A DNA stretch of 64,000 nucleotides from CAWBCI01 sp963787195 (GCA_963787195.1 CAWBCI010000014.1:1-64000), one strand, 5' to 3'. Positions 34,589 to 42,492 are shown, numbered from the stretch's first letter. Made by a program: numbers and translations. Notes: generated by a model not told the origin, from the letters alone.

Positions 34589-34617
34589 ACCGGCAGGAGA
34601 ATGTCCTCCCGCCGGCT
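34589..34617 (-). promoter_or_regulatory. Hairpin between hvfA and hvfB
   Basis: On the minus strand GCCGGCGGGAGGA-CATTC-TCCTGCCGG can form a strong stem with one bulged base in the 72-bp gap after the precursor gene. It has no long U tract, so it could act as a partial attenuator or an mRNA 3'-end stabiliser that raises precursor over enzyme levels. Confidence 0.55.
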
Positions 34618-34634
34618 ATTCTGATATCAATATT

Positions 34635-35036
34635 TTATTCTGTGCCGCATTTACCTTCGCCGCATTTGCCATCCTTGGTCTTGCTTTCGGCCTGCGTGCT
34701 GTCGGATTTGGCTGCTTCTGCCTTCATAGTACCAGCCTTAGCAGGAGCAGCTTTCGTATCCTTGGAATTACTATCCCCGCATTTGGCTTCCTTGGATTTG
34801 TCATCGGTTTTTTTGGCGTCGGTGGTTTTTGTCGGATTATCGCCACAGGAAAGTTCCAGCAGGAAGGCATCCAGGTTGCCAACGGAATTGTTGAGCAAAT
34901 TGGCCCTCACTTCCGAACCCGAACCCAGGCTGCTGAAGTTGAACATATCTGCAGGAGCGGCATTCAGGTTAGTTGCTCCGAAAATAGCACCGGCGATCAT
35001 AGTTCCGGCAATCAGGTGTTTTCTTGTACTCTTCAT
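34635..35036 (-). CDS. hvfA: HvfA/bufferin-type Cys-rich RiPP precursor
   Basis: A 133-residue protein with an N-terminal Sec signal (residues 1-27, KHLIAGTMIAGAIFGATNLN) and a low-complexity Lys/Ala/Asp/Ser-rich mature chain with four cysteines in CG motifs: ELSCGD, AKCGDS, DGKCGE and EGKCGTE. The E/D-G-K-C-G motif is the signature of HvfA-type precursors, whose cysteines are converted by MNIO enzymes to metal-binding groups. Immediately upstream of hvfB/hvfC; an ECF-type promoter element is at 35075-35107. The mature peptide should act in the periplasm. Confidence 0.85.
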   Translation of the reverse strand: MKSTRKHLIAGTMIAGAIFGATNLNAAPADMFNFSSLGSGSEVRANLLNNSVGNLDAFLLELSCGDNPTKTTDAKKTDDKSKEAKCGDSNSKDTKAAPAKAGTMKAEAAKSDSTQAESKTKDGKCGEGKCGTE

Positions 35037-35074
35037 TTTTTTATTTTTTAAGTGTTTGAATTTCGTTTACTGAG

Positions 35075-35107
35075 GGAACAGTAGAACAACTTATTTGTTC
35101 CTGACAA
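35075..35107 (-). promoter_or_regulatory. ECF-type promoter of hvfA
   Basis: On the minus strand TTGTCAGGAA, then 15 nt, then ACTGTTCC, starting 38 nt before the hvfA ATG. The same motif is seen before doxX (38526-38558), and a near version before the peroxiredoxin-like gene (37741-37770). The GGAA block fits an ECF -35 element. A GAACAA...TTGTTC inverted repeat lies inside it. Confidence 0.65.
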
Positions 35108-35213
35108 AAAATCTGAAAAAAATTTATTTTATTATAAATGATGAGAGCTAATCGCTGCAATATCCTATATTTGAAGATAATTAAGGTCTGTAATTAAAAT
35201 CTATCTTTATTTT

Positions 35214-35765
35214 ATGATGGCCGGAAATCCTGATCTTGCACAATGGGTCGAAACATACACCGGGGAGATGTTTTCCTGGGCCTTGTACAAGCTTTCGGAC
35301 GAGGAGCTTGCAAAAGACCTGGTACAGGACACTTTTCTTGCTGCTGCCGAAAAACTGCAGGATTTCAAAGGCGATAGTTCCCCCAAAACCTGGTTGTTCT
35401 CCATACTTAATTTCAAGATCATTGATGTTTACAGGAAAAAAGTCAGGAAACCCCTTTCTCTGGATACTTCCGGTTTTTCAGATTTCTTTAGTGAAGACGG
35501 GAGCTGGCAGCTTGAGAAAAGGCCCAAAGACTGGCATGAAGATGAAAAGAACCTGCTCGATGATGCTGATTTTCAAAGCATCCTTAAGAAATGCCTGGAT
35601 GCCCTGCCTGAAAAATGGAATGCCATCATTCAGCTTAAATACCTTATAAATAAAAATGGGGAAGAAATTTGTCAGGAATTGGAAATTAGTCCTACTAATC
35701 TCTGGCAAATGGTACACAGGGCAAAATTACAACTGAGGGAATGCATTGAAACAAAATGGTTTTAG
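35214..35765 (+). CDS. ECF RNA polymerase sigma factor
   Basis: A 183-residue ECF sigma factor. Region 2 is visible in SDEELAKDLVQDTFLAAAEKLQDFKGDSSPKTWLFSI and region 4 in LDALPEKWNAIIQLKYLINKNGEEICQELEISPTNLWQMVHRAKLQLREC. It is divergent from hvfA and overlaps a frame containing a zinc-finger anti-sigma candidate. Its probable targets are the GGAA-type promoters before hvfA, the peroxiredoxin-like gene and doxX. No copy of that motif is seen before its own gene. Confidence 0.92.
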   Translation: MMAGNPDLAQWVETYTGEMFSWALYKLSDEELAKDLVQDTFLAAAEKLQDFKGDSSPKTWLFSILNFKIIDVYRKKVRKPLSLDTSGFSDFFSEDGSWQLEKRPKDWHEDEKNLLDDADFQSILKKCLDALPEKWNAIIQLKYLINKNGEEICQELEISPTNLWQMVHRAKLQLRECIETKWF

Positions 35766-35778
35766 ATTTGACAAACAG

Positions 35779-36042
35779 ATGAAAAAAATACTCCAAATAT
35801 TATTCCTCTCCTGCCTCAAAGCCACTGAACTGATTGAGAAAAAATTTTATTTCAGGCTTTCGGTCAGGGAAAAACTTCAGCTTAAAATGCATAAGATGAT
35901 GTGCGAAGCCTGCACGAATTATGAAAAGCAGAGCAATGTCCTTGACAAAGCCTTAGGCAAGTCAGCGAAGCCCCATGAGATTTCACCCGATCTGGAAAAA
36001 TTTAAAAAAGACATCCTGGCTAAAATCGAGAAAACAAATTAG
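35779..36042 (+). CDS. Zinc-finger anti-sigma factor candidate
   Basis: An 87-residue protein starting 13 bp after the sigma gene stop. LKMHKMMCEACTNYEKQ supplies His-x3-Cys-x2-Cys, the zinc-binding arrangement of ZAS anti-sigma factors. A helical N-terminus (residues 1-25, ILQILFLSCLKATELIEKK) and a charged tail complete it. An upstream TTG-initiated reading would overlap the sigma gene. It would bind the sigma factor and release it on metal or thiol stress; this is inferred from position and motif. Confidence 0.8.
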   Translation: MKKILQILFLSCLKATELIEKKFYFRLSVREKLQLKMHKMMCEACTNYEKQSNVLDKALGKSAKPHEISPDLEKFKKDILAKIEKTN

Positions 36043-36095
36043 CTGAATAATTGCTTGACTTCCTTTCTTAATCAATTTTGTGAACTCTAGCGAAC

Positions 36096-36311
36096 AGGTA
36101 TTGGTTATTGGGTATTAGTTATTGGGGAAATAATTCTAATATCTTATACGTCGGGCAATCGGGCAATCGTGTATCGAATATCGGATATCGGATATAGAAG
36201 CCTTTTTCAACACATAGGCACAGTAGTTCACATAGGTTTCACATAGAATTTTTCACTATTCCACCTTATCACCTTATCACCTTATCACCTTATCACCTTT
36301 CCACTGTTCCA
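36096..36311. repeat. Four 7/8-nt-period arrays
   Basis: The 418-bp gap 36043-36460 holds arrays at 36096-36127 (GGTATTG, GTTATTG), 36150-36197 (ATCGGGCA, then TCGGATA), 36213-36250 (ACACATAG, GCACAGTA) and 36257-36311 (CACCTTAT x5, then TTTCCACT). No gene is seen in it. Confidence 0.8.
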
Positions 36312-36460
36312 CCTAGTTTTAGTTGCACGAATTATCCCGAAGAGGAATATTCAACTCGCCGACAGGTATAATTTTCATTTTAAAGGATAAACAAGAAAGT
36401 TCTGAAAGGAGCATGGCAGTGTAATAATTTAAAATTCCTTTAAATTTAATCATATAGATA

Positions 36461-37492
36461 ATGGATAACAAGCTACAGGATGACTATGGAAAATGGTTAG
36501 TCCATTTAAAAGATAAGATTGTAGCTGCCAGGATAAAGGCTGCTCTCTCGGTAAATTCACAGCTTATTGAATTATACTGGGACTTGGGGAAAGAACTATC
36601 CGATAAATCTAAAAAATCGGAATGGGGAAGTAATATAATAGAAAAAATATCACGGGACCTAAAAATCGAATTTCCTGATATCAATGGATTTTCCCGACGG
36701 AATCTTTATGCAATAAGGCAATGGTTTGAATTTTATCATAAACAATTTGAATTTGTGCCACAGCCTGTGGCACAAATTCCCTGGGGACATAACCGGCTAA
36801 TTATAACCCGTGCTGGTAGTATAGATGAAGCATTATTCTATTGTAATGAAACTATAAAGAATGGCTGGTCAAGGGAAATGCTGAATACTCAAATTGAAAA
36901 TAAGTTAATGGGTCAAAGACGGGTCTTGACCCACAATTTTAATTCGACTTTATCGGGAAAACAAAGGGAATTGGCTACCCAAAGTTTAAAGGACCCATAT
37001 AATTTTGATTTTCTGGGATTGCAGAATGAGCCACCGGAATATGAGCTTGAAAGAGAACTAATTGCGAATATGACTGCGTTTTTATTGGAATTGGGTAAAG
37101 GATTTTCTTTTGTTGGAAAACAATTCAAAATCGTAATAGCAAATACCGATTACTTTATCGATCTGTTATTTTATCATCTTGAATTAAGATGCTATATCGT
37201 CATCGAATTAAAAACCGGCAAATTTAAACCGGAACATGCGGGTAAATTGAATTTTTATCTTTCAGCCCTTGATTCCCAGTTAAAGAAAAGCGGGGATAAT
37301 CCTTCAATCGGGATATTATTATGTAGAAAAAAAGACAAGATTACGGCAGAATATTCTATCAGAGACATAAATAAACCCATTAGTATAAATGAATTCGTGC
37401 TCACAAAAACAATCCCGAATGAGATAAAAACACAATTGCCAAGCACTGAAGAATTAGAAAATGATTTGAAAAGCAAGATGAAGAAAAGGTAA
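36461..37492 (+). CDS. PDDEXK nuclease family protein (YhcG/DUF1016)
   Basis: A 343-residue protein with the DUF1016 N-terminal domain (KAALSVNSQLIELYWDLGKELSDK; GFSRRNLYAIRQWFEFY) and a C-terminal PDDEXK-type nuclease core: YFIDLLFYH with Asp234 and CYIVIELKTGKF with Glu249 and Lys251. This set is the likely metal-dependent catalytic site. Such proteins are common accessory genes near restriction or mobile regions; the function is unproven. It stands alone between repeat arrays. Confidence 0.88.
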   Translation: MDNKLQDDYGKWLVHLKDKIVAARIKAALSVNSQLIELYWDLGKELSDKSKKSEWGSNIIEKISRDLKIEFPDINGFSRRNLYAIRQWFEFYHKQFEFVPQPVAQIPWGHNRLIITRAGSIDEALFYCNETIKNGWSREMLNTQIENKLMGQRRVLTHNFNSTLSGKQRELATQSLKDPYNFDFLGLQNEPPEYELERELIANMTAFLLELGKGFSFVGKQFKIVIANTDYFIDLLFYHLELRCYIVIELKTGKFKPEHAGKLNFYLSALDSQLKKSGDNPSIGILLCRKKDKITAEYSIRDINKPISINEFVLTKTIPNEIKTQLPSTEELENDLKSKMKKR

Positions 37493-37520
37493 GAATCATC
37501 GATTTTCAAATTATAGAGAT

Positions 37521-37682
37521 TTCTCCTTTCCACTGTTCCACCTTTTCACTTTTCACTGTTTAACCTGCCTGACCTCACCCCCAGCCTCCCGCAAAAAGAG
37601 GGACAGGCTCTCTCCGCAACGGAGAGGGGTGACTGGATAGTCTACACCTTATCACCTTATCACCTTATCACCTTTCCACCTG
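37521..37682. repeat. 8-nt-period arrays and a CTCTCCG hairpin
   Basis: The 307-bp gap 37493-37799 contains an array at 37521-37562 (CTTTCCAC, TGTTCCAC, CTTTTCAC), a hairpin CTCTCCG-CAA-CGGAGAG at 37610-37626 in a block resembling a widespread intergenic repeat, and a CACCTTAT array at 37644-37682 identical in unit to the one at 36257. Confidence 0.75.
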
Positions 37683-37740
37683 TAATTTAGCAGCAAATAG
37701 ATAAAACAGCTATCAAGGTTTCCGTAATATTTCCAAATTA

Positions 37741-37770
37741 ATGTAAGGAAATCAATTTTCCCCGACTATT
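37741..37770 (+). promoter_or_regulatory. ECF-type promoter of the peroxiredoxin-like gene
   Basis: ATGTAAGGAA, 14 nt, ACTATT, ending 29 nt before the start codon. It is a near match to the hvfA and doxX elements (TTGTCAGGAA, 15 nt, ACTRTTCC), one base shorter in the spacer. Confidence 0.5.
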
Positions 37771-37799
37771 TATCCAAATGATCTAAATATTCAATAAAA

Positions 37800-38420
37800 A
37801 TGAAAATAATAGCGAGTATAATTTTTTTGATGATGATAACGAATGTATCACATGCTCAGACCGACAGGCCGGTCGAAGATGCAAAAGGACTGAATGCAGG
37901 GGTCAAAGCCCCGCTCTTCTCGGCCCTGGATGCCGACAGCAATCGTTTCGTGCTGGCTGATGCCCTTAAAAAAGGGCCGGTTGTACTTATATTCTACCGT
38001 GGTTTCTGGTGCCCGGTTTGCAACCGTCACCTGGGGCAATTGCAGGACAGCCTGAAACTGATAGAGGACAAGGGAGCTACAGTAATTGCCGTTTCGCCTG
38101 AAAAACCAGAATACCTGGATATAATGGCGGAAAAAACAGGGGCAAAATTCACTTTGCTTTATGACGAAGGCTATAAAATAGCCGATGCCTATGATGTGAC
38201 CTTCAAGCCCACAAATCTTCAGATATTCGAATATAACACCTTCGTCGGAGCCAAGCTCAAAGAAACTCATTCCGATGAATCTGAAAGGCTTCCCATACCA
38301 GCCACTTTTATTATTGACCAGAAAGGCATGATAGCCTGGCGACAGTTCAATCCCGATTATAAAAAGCGGGCTTCTGTGGCCGATATTTTAGAAGCTTTGG
38401 ATACGATTAGTAATAAATGA
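37800..38420 (+). CDS. Peroxiredoxin-like AhpC/TSA family protein, exported
   Basis: A 206-residue protein with a signal peptide (residues 1-20, ending SHAQ) and an AhpC/TSA thioredoxin fold. FYRGFWCPVCNRHLGQL gives a CxxC pair (Cys71, Cys74). Other family marks are VIAVSPEKPEY and IPATFIIDQKG. It is likely a periplasmic thiol peroxidase or disulfide oxidoreductase. The ECF-type promoter element ties it to the hvf locus, perhaps handling cysteine redox during peptide maturation or oxidative stress by copper. Confidence 0.85.
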   Translation: MKIIASIIFLMMITNVSHAQTDRPVEDAKGLNAGVKAPLFSALDADSNRFVLADALKKGPVVLIFYRGFWCPVCNRHLGQLQDSLKLIEDKGATVIAVSPEKPEYLDIMAEKTGAKFTLLYDEGYKIADAYDVTFKPTNLQIFEYNTFVGAKLKETHSDESERLPIPATFIIDQKGMIAWRQFNPDYKKRASVADILEALDTISNK

Positions 38421-38450
38421 TCCCCTGTAATTTAAAAATCAGGTTTAAAG

Positions 38451-38482
38451 CCGGATATTATTTTTTGATATCCGGTTTTTTT
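38451..38482 (+). terminator. Rho-independent terminator
   Basis: CCGGATAT-8 nt-ATATCCGG (38451-38475) followed by a T tract, 30 bp after the peroxiredoxin-like gene. Confidence 0.88.
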
Positions 38483-38525
38483 ATTCCCCAACTTCCTTAT
38501 TCCATCAAAATAAATTCTGATTTAA

Positions 38526-38558
38526 TTGTCAGGAATCGCCTTATTGACCTACTATTCC
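38526..38558 (+). promoter_or_regulatory. ECF-type promoter of doxX
   Basis: TTGTCAGGAA, 15 nt, ACTATTCC, ending 26 nt before the doxX start. It has the same length and end blocks as the hvfA element at 35075-35107. Confidence 0.65.
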
Positions 38559-38584
38559 TTGAAACAAACAAAAATTAATAAACA

Positions 38585-39085
38585 ATGAAAGCAATTCAAA
38601 TTTACCAGAAGATCGGCGATCGTTTAACCGTCTTAAAAGATCTTCCCCCTTTATTTTTCAGATTGATTTTGGCCTATGGATTTTATGGGCCGGCTACGAT
38701 GAAATTGCAAAACATACATTCTGTTGCAGAATGGTTTGGGAGCCTGGGCATACCATTTCCCGTTTTCAATGCTTATTTATCAACCGGCACTGAAATCACC
38801 GGGATCATATTACTTCCCCTCGGACTTGCAACGCGCTTTATTTCCATCCCCATGATGATTTCCATGCTGGTCGCCATCTTTACAGTCCATATCTCACATG
38901 GCTTCGAAGCATCCAATAATGGCTTTGAAATCCCTCTGTATTACCTTCTAATGCTATTTGCGCTCATGGTCAACGGGGCCGGGAAATTCAGCCTTGATCA
39001 CCTGGTCTCCAAAAAGTATTTTAATCGAATTAATTCAGGGTTTATAAACAAAAAAAGATTAGTTTCATCAGCGCAAAACCATTGA
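38585..39085 (+). CDS. DoxX family membrane protein (HvfX-like candidate)
   Basis: A 166-residue protein with four membrane helices of the DoxX family: PLFFRLILAYGFYGPATMKLQN, EWFGSLGIPFPVFNAYLSTGTEITGII, IPMMISMLVAIFTVHISHGF, PLYYLLMLFALMVNGAGKFSLDHL. DoxX proteins are the frequent fourth member of hvf/bufferin clusters (HvfX/BufD), where they are thought to help export or maturation. The shared promoter motif with hvfA supports membership here although the gene is 3.5 kb away. Starts its own transcript after a terminator. Confidence 0.85.
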   Translation: MKAIQIYQKIGDRLTVLKDLPPLFFRLILAYGFYGPATMKLQNIHSVAEWFGSLGIPFPVFNAYLSTGTEITGIILLPLGLATRFISIPMMISMLVAIFTVHISHGFEASNNGFEIPLYYLLMLFALMVNGAGKFSLDHLVSKKYFNRINSGFINKKRLVSSAQNH

Positions 39086-39088
39086 GAA

Positions 39089-39901
39089 ATGCAAGATTAT
39101 AATAATACCGACCAGCGCTTACATCAACTCTGTCAGATCATAGCCAAGGTCAACCGGGCCTATGTTCCGGAAAAGGAGGATGACAGTCATACCAACCTGT
39201 ATTATGACTCATCAGCTGAAAGGATTTTGGGAAGATGGATAGACAAATCCCCGGGCGGCAGGATCATACTAAGCTTTGATTTATCTGACCTTAATTTTGT
39301 CTGGCTAAATGAAGATCTTTCGTCATTGCATAAAATCATAACTGAGGGAAAGGTATACAAGAGCCTGGAAAATGAGATTGCCGGGTATTTAAACTCGCTG
39401 GGTTTGGATGAAAAGCTGTTTTTAAGAGAACTTCATTATAAAATCCCTGAATATCCTTTTAAAAATGAACCATTCCGTAGAAGTTCATATAGCGGGATAG
39501 AGGAATGGAAATATTTTCGGAAACTTGCGAATGAAGCATGTGAAGAGCTTTTGGAATATACTCAGACCGAGGCTGAAACGCGTATCTGGCCACATCATTT
39601 TGACACAGGTATTTATACGGAGGCTAAACCTGGCATGGGAATAGGCTTTGGTCTGGCAATGGAAGATTCGATGGTTGGCCAGCCTTACTTTTATTTGTCA
39701 GGATATTCGAGCGGACGGGAAATTGAGTATTTTGAATTGCCCCGTTTAACAAAAGGGAGATGGCTGGTTTATAATCAATGGAAGGGTGCAATTCTCCCAC
39801 TTGATCAAATTCCTTACAGGAACCCAATTGAAGCCTTGCAGATAATTTTTCGATTTGTCAAGGAAAGCATAGGCTGGTATTTGGAAACGGATCAAGAGTA
39901 G
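39089..39901 (+). CDS. Conserved hypothetical protein co-transcribed with doxX
   Basis: A 270-residue soluble protein 3 bp after doxX. The segment TRIWPHHFDTGIYTE with GMGIGFGLAMEDSMVGQPYFYLSGY is reminiscent of DUF5996 (WPHHFD motif), so I place it tentatively near that family. No signal peptide or membrane helix. Because it follows doxX directly it shares the predicted ECF promoter and may belong to the metal-peptide regulon. Function unknown. Confidence 0.7.
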   Translation: MQDYNNTDQRLHQLCQIIAKVNRAYVPEKEDDSHTNLYYDSSAERILGRWIDKSPGGRIILSFDLSDLNFVWLNEDLSSLHKIITEGKVYKSLENEIAGYLNSLGLDEKLFLRELHYKIPEYPFKNEPFRRSSYSGIEEWKYFRKLANEACEELLEYTQTEAETRIWPHHFDTGIYTEAKPGMGIGFGLAMEDSMVGQPYFYLSGYSSGREIEYFELPRLTKGRWLVYNQWKGAILPLDQIPYRNPIEALQIIFRFVKESIGWYLETDQE

Positions 39902-39960
39902 AGCGTTTCTTTTAAAAATCACTTTTATTTAACTAAAATTATCCATCTGCATTTAGCTGA

Positions 39961-40103
39961 CAGATCCCGGCCTGCGCCGGGATGACGAACATAAGGGTAG
40001 TTTATAAAAGCGGCGCGGCACTCCATGAAGATTTCAAAGGTGTGCCGCGCCGCTTTTCCCTTCTAAACAAACTTCACGTCATCCTGACAAATGTCAGGAT
40101 CTG
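39961..40103. repeat. Composite inverted REP element with internal hairpin
   Basis: CAGATCCCGGCCTGCGCCGG at 39961 and, inverted, GTCATCCTGACAAATGTCAG at 40078 bracket a third hairpin whose 16-bp arms, AAAAGCGGCGCGGCAC (40006-40021) and its exact complement (40042-40057), enclose 20 nt. The ends read as an inverted pair (CAGATCC...GATGACG / CGTCATC...GGATCTG). The rest of the 39902-40384 gap has no gene; a frame at 39982-40239 is made by the repeats. Confidence 0.8.
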
Positions 40104-40384
40104 TTTGTTATTGGCAGAAAATTTCTTTAGGAATAACATCTATAGGGGCCAGCAATGTCATTTCGAAAGATGGAATGTCATAAATGACTTAGTATTAGCT
40201 GTGATTTTCCCCTCATCTTTGCGGAGTACATACACATAACGGGTTGCAAAAGGTATGAAATTCTGATAGGCCTCTTTTTCATAGACATTATATCCTTCAG
40301 TCAATCCTTAAGCAAAGGTATTTATTATAAGGCTAAATACTAATTATCCGGATATCTTCGTGAAACATGAATGAAATCCGGAAA

Positions 40385-40600
40385 TTAATGATGATCCACA
40401 GCAATCATCACATTGGATGCCTTGACCACAGCATATGCATCGCCTCCCACTTTCAATTCGAGGGCTTCCAATGAATGGTTTGTAATGATAGAAACGATTT
40501 CCACCCCGCTGGCCAGTTCCAGGACTACTTCAGCATTTACACTTCCCTTTTCAATTCTCTTGATCTTCCCTTTGAGGGTATTCCTTGCACTGATTTTCAT
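40385..40600 (-). CDS. Molbindin (Mop/TOBE-domain protein)
   Basis: A 71-residue single TOBE/Mop domain: MKISARNTLKGKIKRIEKGSVNAEVVLEL, then ALELKVGGDAYAVVKASNVMIAVD. Molbindins store molybdate as oligomers. No modABC or molybdoenzyme genes lie in the window. Length and pattern match the family exactly. Confidence 0.93.
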   Translation of the reverse strand: MKISARNTLKGKIKRIEKGSVNAEVVLELASGVEIVSIITNHSLEALELKVGGDAYAVVKASNVMIAVDHH

Positions 40601-40847
40601 AAAAACTCATTTTTGAATTAACAATTAAAACCAACTAAAGTTAAATCCTATTTAGATTTATTTTAAATTTTTAATAAAATTCAAACAAACATATTCAAAA
40701 TCCATATATATACTTATATTTAAGTCGAAATTGTCAACTTACATTAATTAATGAAAATCATTCCCATAATAAATAAACCATAATTTAATTCAAAAATCAA
40801 GAGGCCTAATCAGTTAAACATAATATTTCAAAATATCTTTTTAACCT

Positions 40848-41384
40848 ATGAAAACCAATTTAAAAACAAATGGACAGAAGATGATGAAGTATTTACTTAG
40901 CTTTTCTTTATTGACGCTAATATACTTTAATTCCGAAGGTCAGGACATCCAAAGGTTTGTCTTCAGCAGCGCGGGGCAAACTGATTCCACTGCAGAATAT
41001 TCAGTTGCATGGACCCTTGGAGAAGCGCTAAGCGGAAATTTCGATTCTCAGAATTTTCTAATCAACCAGGGTTTTCAACAGGAAACCTACCTTATCAGTC
41101 CATTTGGAATTCAAGATGAGATTCCATTTGTTGTCAAATTTTATCCAAATCCGGTTGTGGACTTCGTTAAAATCCGGATTGAAAAAGAGGATCCGGCTGA
41201 TACATATACAATCCAGTTCGAAGATATGAGCGGAAAAAACCTGAGGCAGGAAGAAATATTTTCCAATAAAGAAGTCTCGATTGATTTGCGCAATATTCCC
41301 TCCGGCACTATGATCCTGAAAGTTTTTAATTCAAAAACCAGATCATGCAGGATTTTTAAGATCGTAAAAGTAAATCCCAATTAA
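40848..41384 (+). CDS. T9SS type A sorting-domain secreted protein
   Basis: A 178-residue secreted protein. The signal runs to about residue 32 (LSFSLLTLIYFNSEGQ); the mature N-terminal half (RFVFSSAGQTDSTAEYSVAWTLGEALSG) is a short beta domain common in this phylum, and the C-terminus (FYPNPVVDFVKIRI ... LRNIPSGTMILKVF ... IFKIVKV) is a Por-type sorting domain directing T9SS export and surface anchoring. An upstream gene-poor AT-rich stretch carries no clear promoter. It is 21 bp before the next secreted gene, likely an operon. Confidence 0.88.
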   Translation: MKTNLKTNGQKMMKYLLSFSLLTLIYFNSEGQDIQRFVFSSAGQTDSTAEYSVAWTLGEALSGNFDSQNFLINQGFQQETYLISPFGIQDEIPFVVKFYPNPVVDFVKIRIEKEDPADTYTIQFEDMSGKNLRQEEIFSNKEVSIDLRNIPSGTMILKVFNSKTRSCRIFKIVKVNPN

Positions 41385-41405
41385 TTAATCCAAAATATTT
41401 AAACA

Positions 41406-42419
41406 ATGAAAAAGACAAATATTTTATTGCTGATTGCAGGCTTTGTGCTCATGTGTTCAATGACTTTTGCACAGATACCACAGGGCATAAAATACCAGGC
41501 TGTTGTCAGAGATGCCAATGGACAAAATCTTCAGAATAAAATGATAAACCTGCGGGTTTCTATTCTGAAGGGTAGCAGCGAAGGTGAATGTATTTACCAG
41601 GAAACTCATAAAATACAGACTGACCAGTTCGGTCTTGCAAATCTTAACATAGGGCAGGGAGAGGCAGTTAAAGGAAACTTTGAAAATTTGCCCTGGGGCG
41701 ATGACAGGTATTTCTTTCAACTTGAAATGAGTGGAAACGGAAATCCTGAATATCAGCTTCTCGGGACTTCTGAACTCATGGCTGTACCCTATGCATTGTA
41801 TGCAAAGAAATCGGAAAATGATGTCTGGAACGTGAGCGATAGAGGAATTTATTATTGCGGAGGTAATGTGGGAATTGGCAACCCGGATCCTGAAGCTAAA
41901 CTGGACCTGATTGCCCCGGCCCAATTTGGCGGAACCCAGGGACAGGAAATTTTGTTTGATGGAAAAGTCAAAGATGCACCGGGAGATTTTCTCAGGATGT
42001 ATAACGGCACCATAGAAGATTCCCAGTTCATACCCTGTATCTGGGGGCACCATGAGACAGACGACAGGATTTCACTAGGGCTTATCGGAAGTATAAAACC
42101 TGAAAATGATTTCGGAGATTACCCTATAACTGTTTTCGATTCCAGGATCAATTTGGGAAATAGTTCATTCGCAGCCGTACAAAATCGTCCGCTTTTTGTA
42201 TGGAGAAGTGTGTATAAAGTTAAAATGACCATGCTTGCTAACGGTAATCTGGGAATAGGAACCGAAAATCCGGCCAGGAAATTACATATTGATGATGTAA
42301 TGCGTTTAGAACCTCGTGCAATTCCTCCGGATGATCCCTCAGAAGGTGATATTTACATGGACAGCACCGTGCATAAACTGAAAGTCTTCGACGGAACCGA
42401 ATGGCAGTCTTGCTGGTAA
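41406..42419 (+). CDS. Secreted surface protein of Bacteroidota fibre-like type
   Basis: A 337-residue secreted protein (signal MKKTNILLLIAGFVLMCSMT, cleavage after FAQ). IPQGIKYQAVVRDANGQ with YQETHKIQTDQFGLANLNIGQG and MAVPYALYAKKSE is the N-terminal module seen before many tail-fibre-like and adhesin proteins in this phylum; the C-terminal part carries NVGIGNPDPEAKLDL and NLGIGTENPARKLHIDD strings also seen in the 1230-residue S74 protein, but there is no S74 domain. Co-transcribed with the preceding T9SS gene. Role: surface-associated, unknown ligand. Confidence 0.8.
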   Translation: MKKTNILLLIAGFVLMCSMTFAQIPQGIKYQAVVRDANGQNLQNKMINLRVSILKGSSEGECIYQETHKIQTDQFGLANLNIGQGEAVKGNFENLPWGDDRYFFQLEMSGNGNPEYQLLGTSELMAVPYALYAKKSENDVWNVSDRGIYYCGGNVGIGNPDPEAKLDLIAPAQFGGTQGQEILFDGKVKDAPGDFLRMYNGTIEDSQFIPCIWGHHETDDRISLGLIGSIKPENDFGDYPITVFDSRINLGNSSFAAVQNRPLFVWRSVYKVKMTMLANGNLGIGTENPARKLHIDDVMRLEPRAIPPDDPSEGDIYMDSTVHKLKVFDGTEWQSCW

Positions 42420-42459
42420 TTGAAACACTTGCTTTTTAAAACAATTTCATATTATAATT

Positions 42460-42492
42460 AAAATTTAGCCAGGTTAATCCTGGCTAAATTTT
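42460..42492 (+). terminator. Rho-independent terminator (perfect palindrome)
   Basis: AAAATTTAGCCAGG-TTAAT-CCTGGCTAAATTTT: 14-bp perfect stem, 40 bp after the secreted surface protein gene. Confidence 0.92.

Noticed and set aside
34500..35051. Plus-strand frame across hvfA
   Set aside because: It is hydrophobic only because it is antisense to the Lys/Ala-rich precursor; the minus-strand gene has a signal peptide, CG-cysteine motifs and operon context.
39982..40239. Plus-strand frame over the composite palindrome
   Set aside because: It is made of palindromic repeat DNA; no homologous protein pattern.
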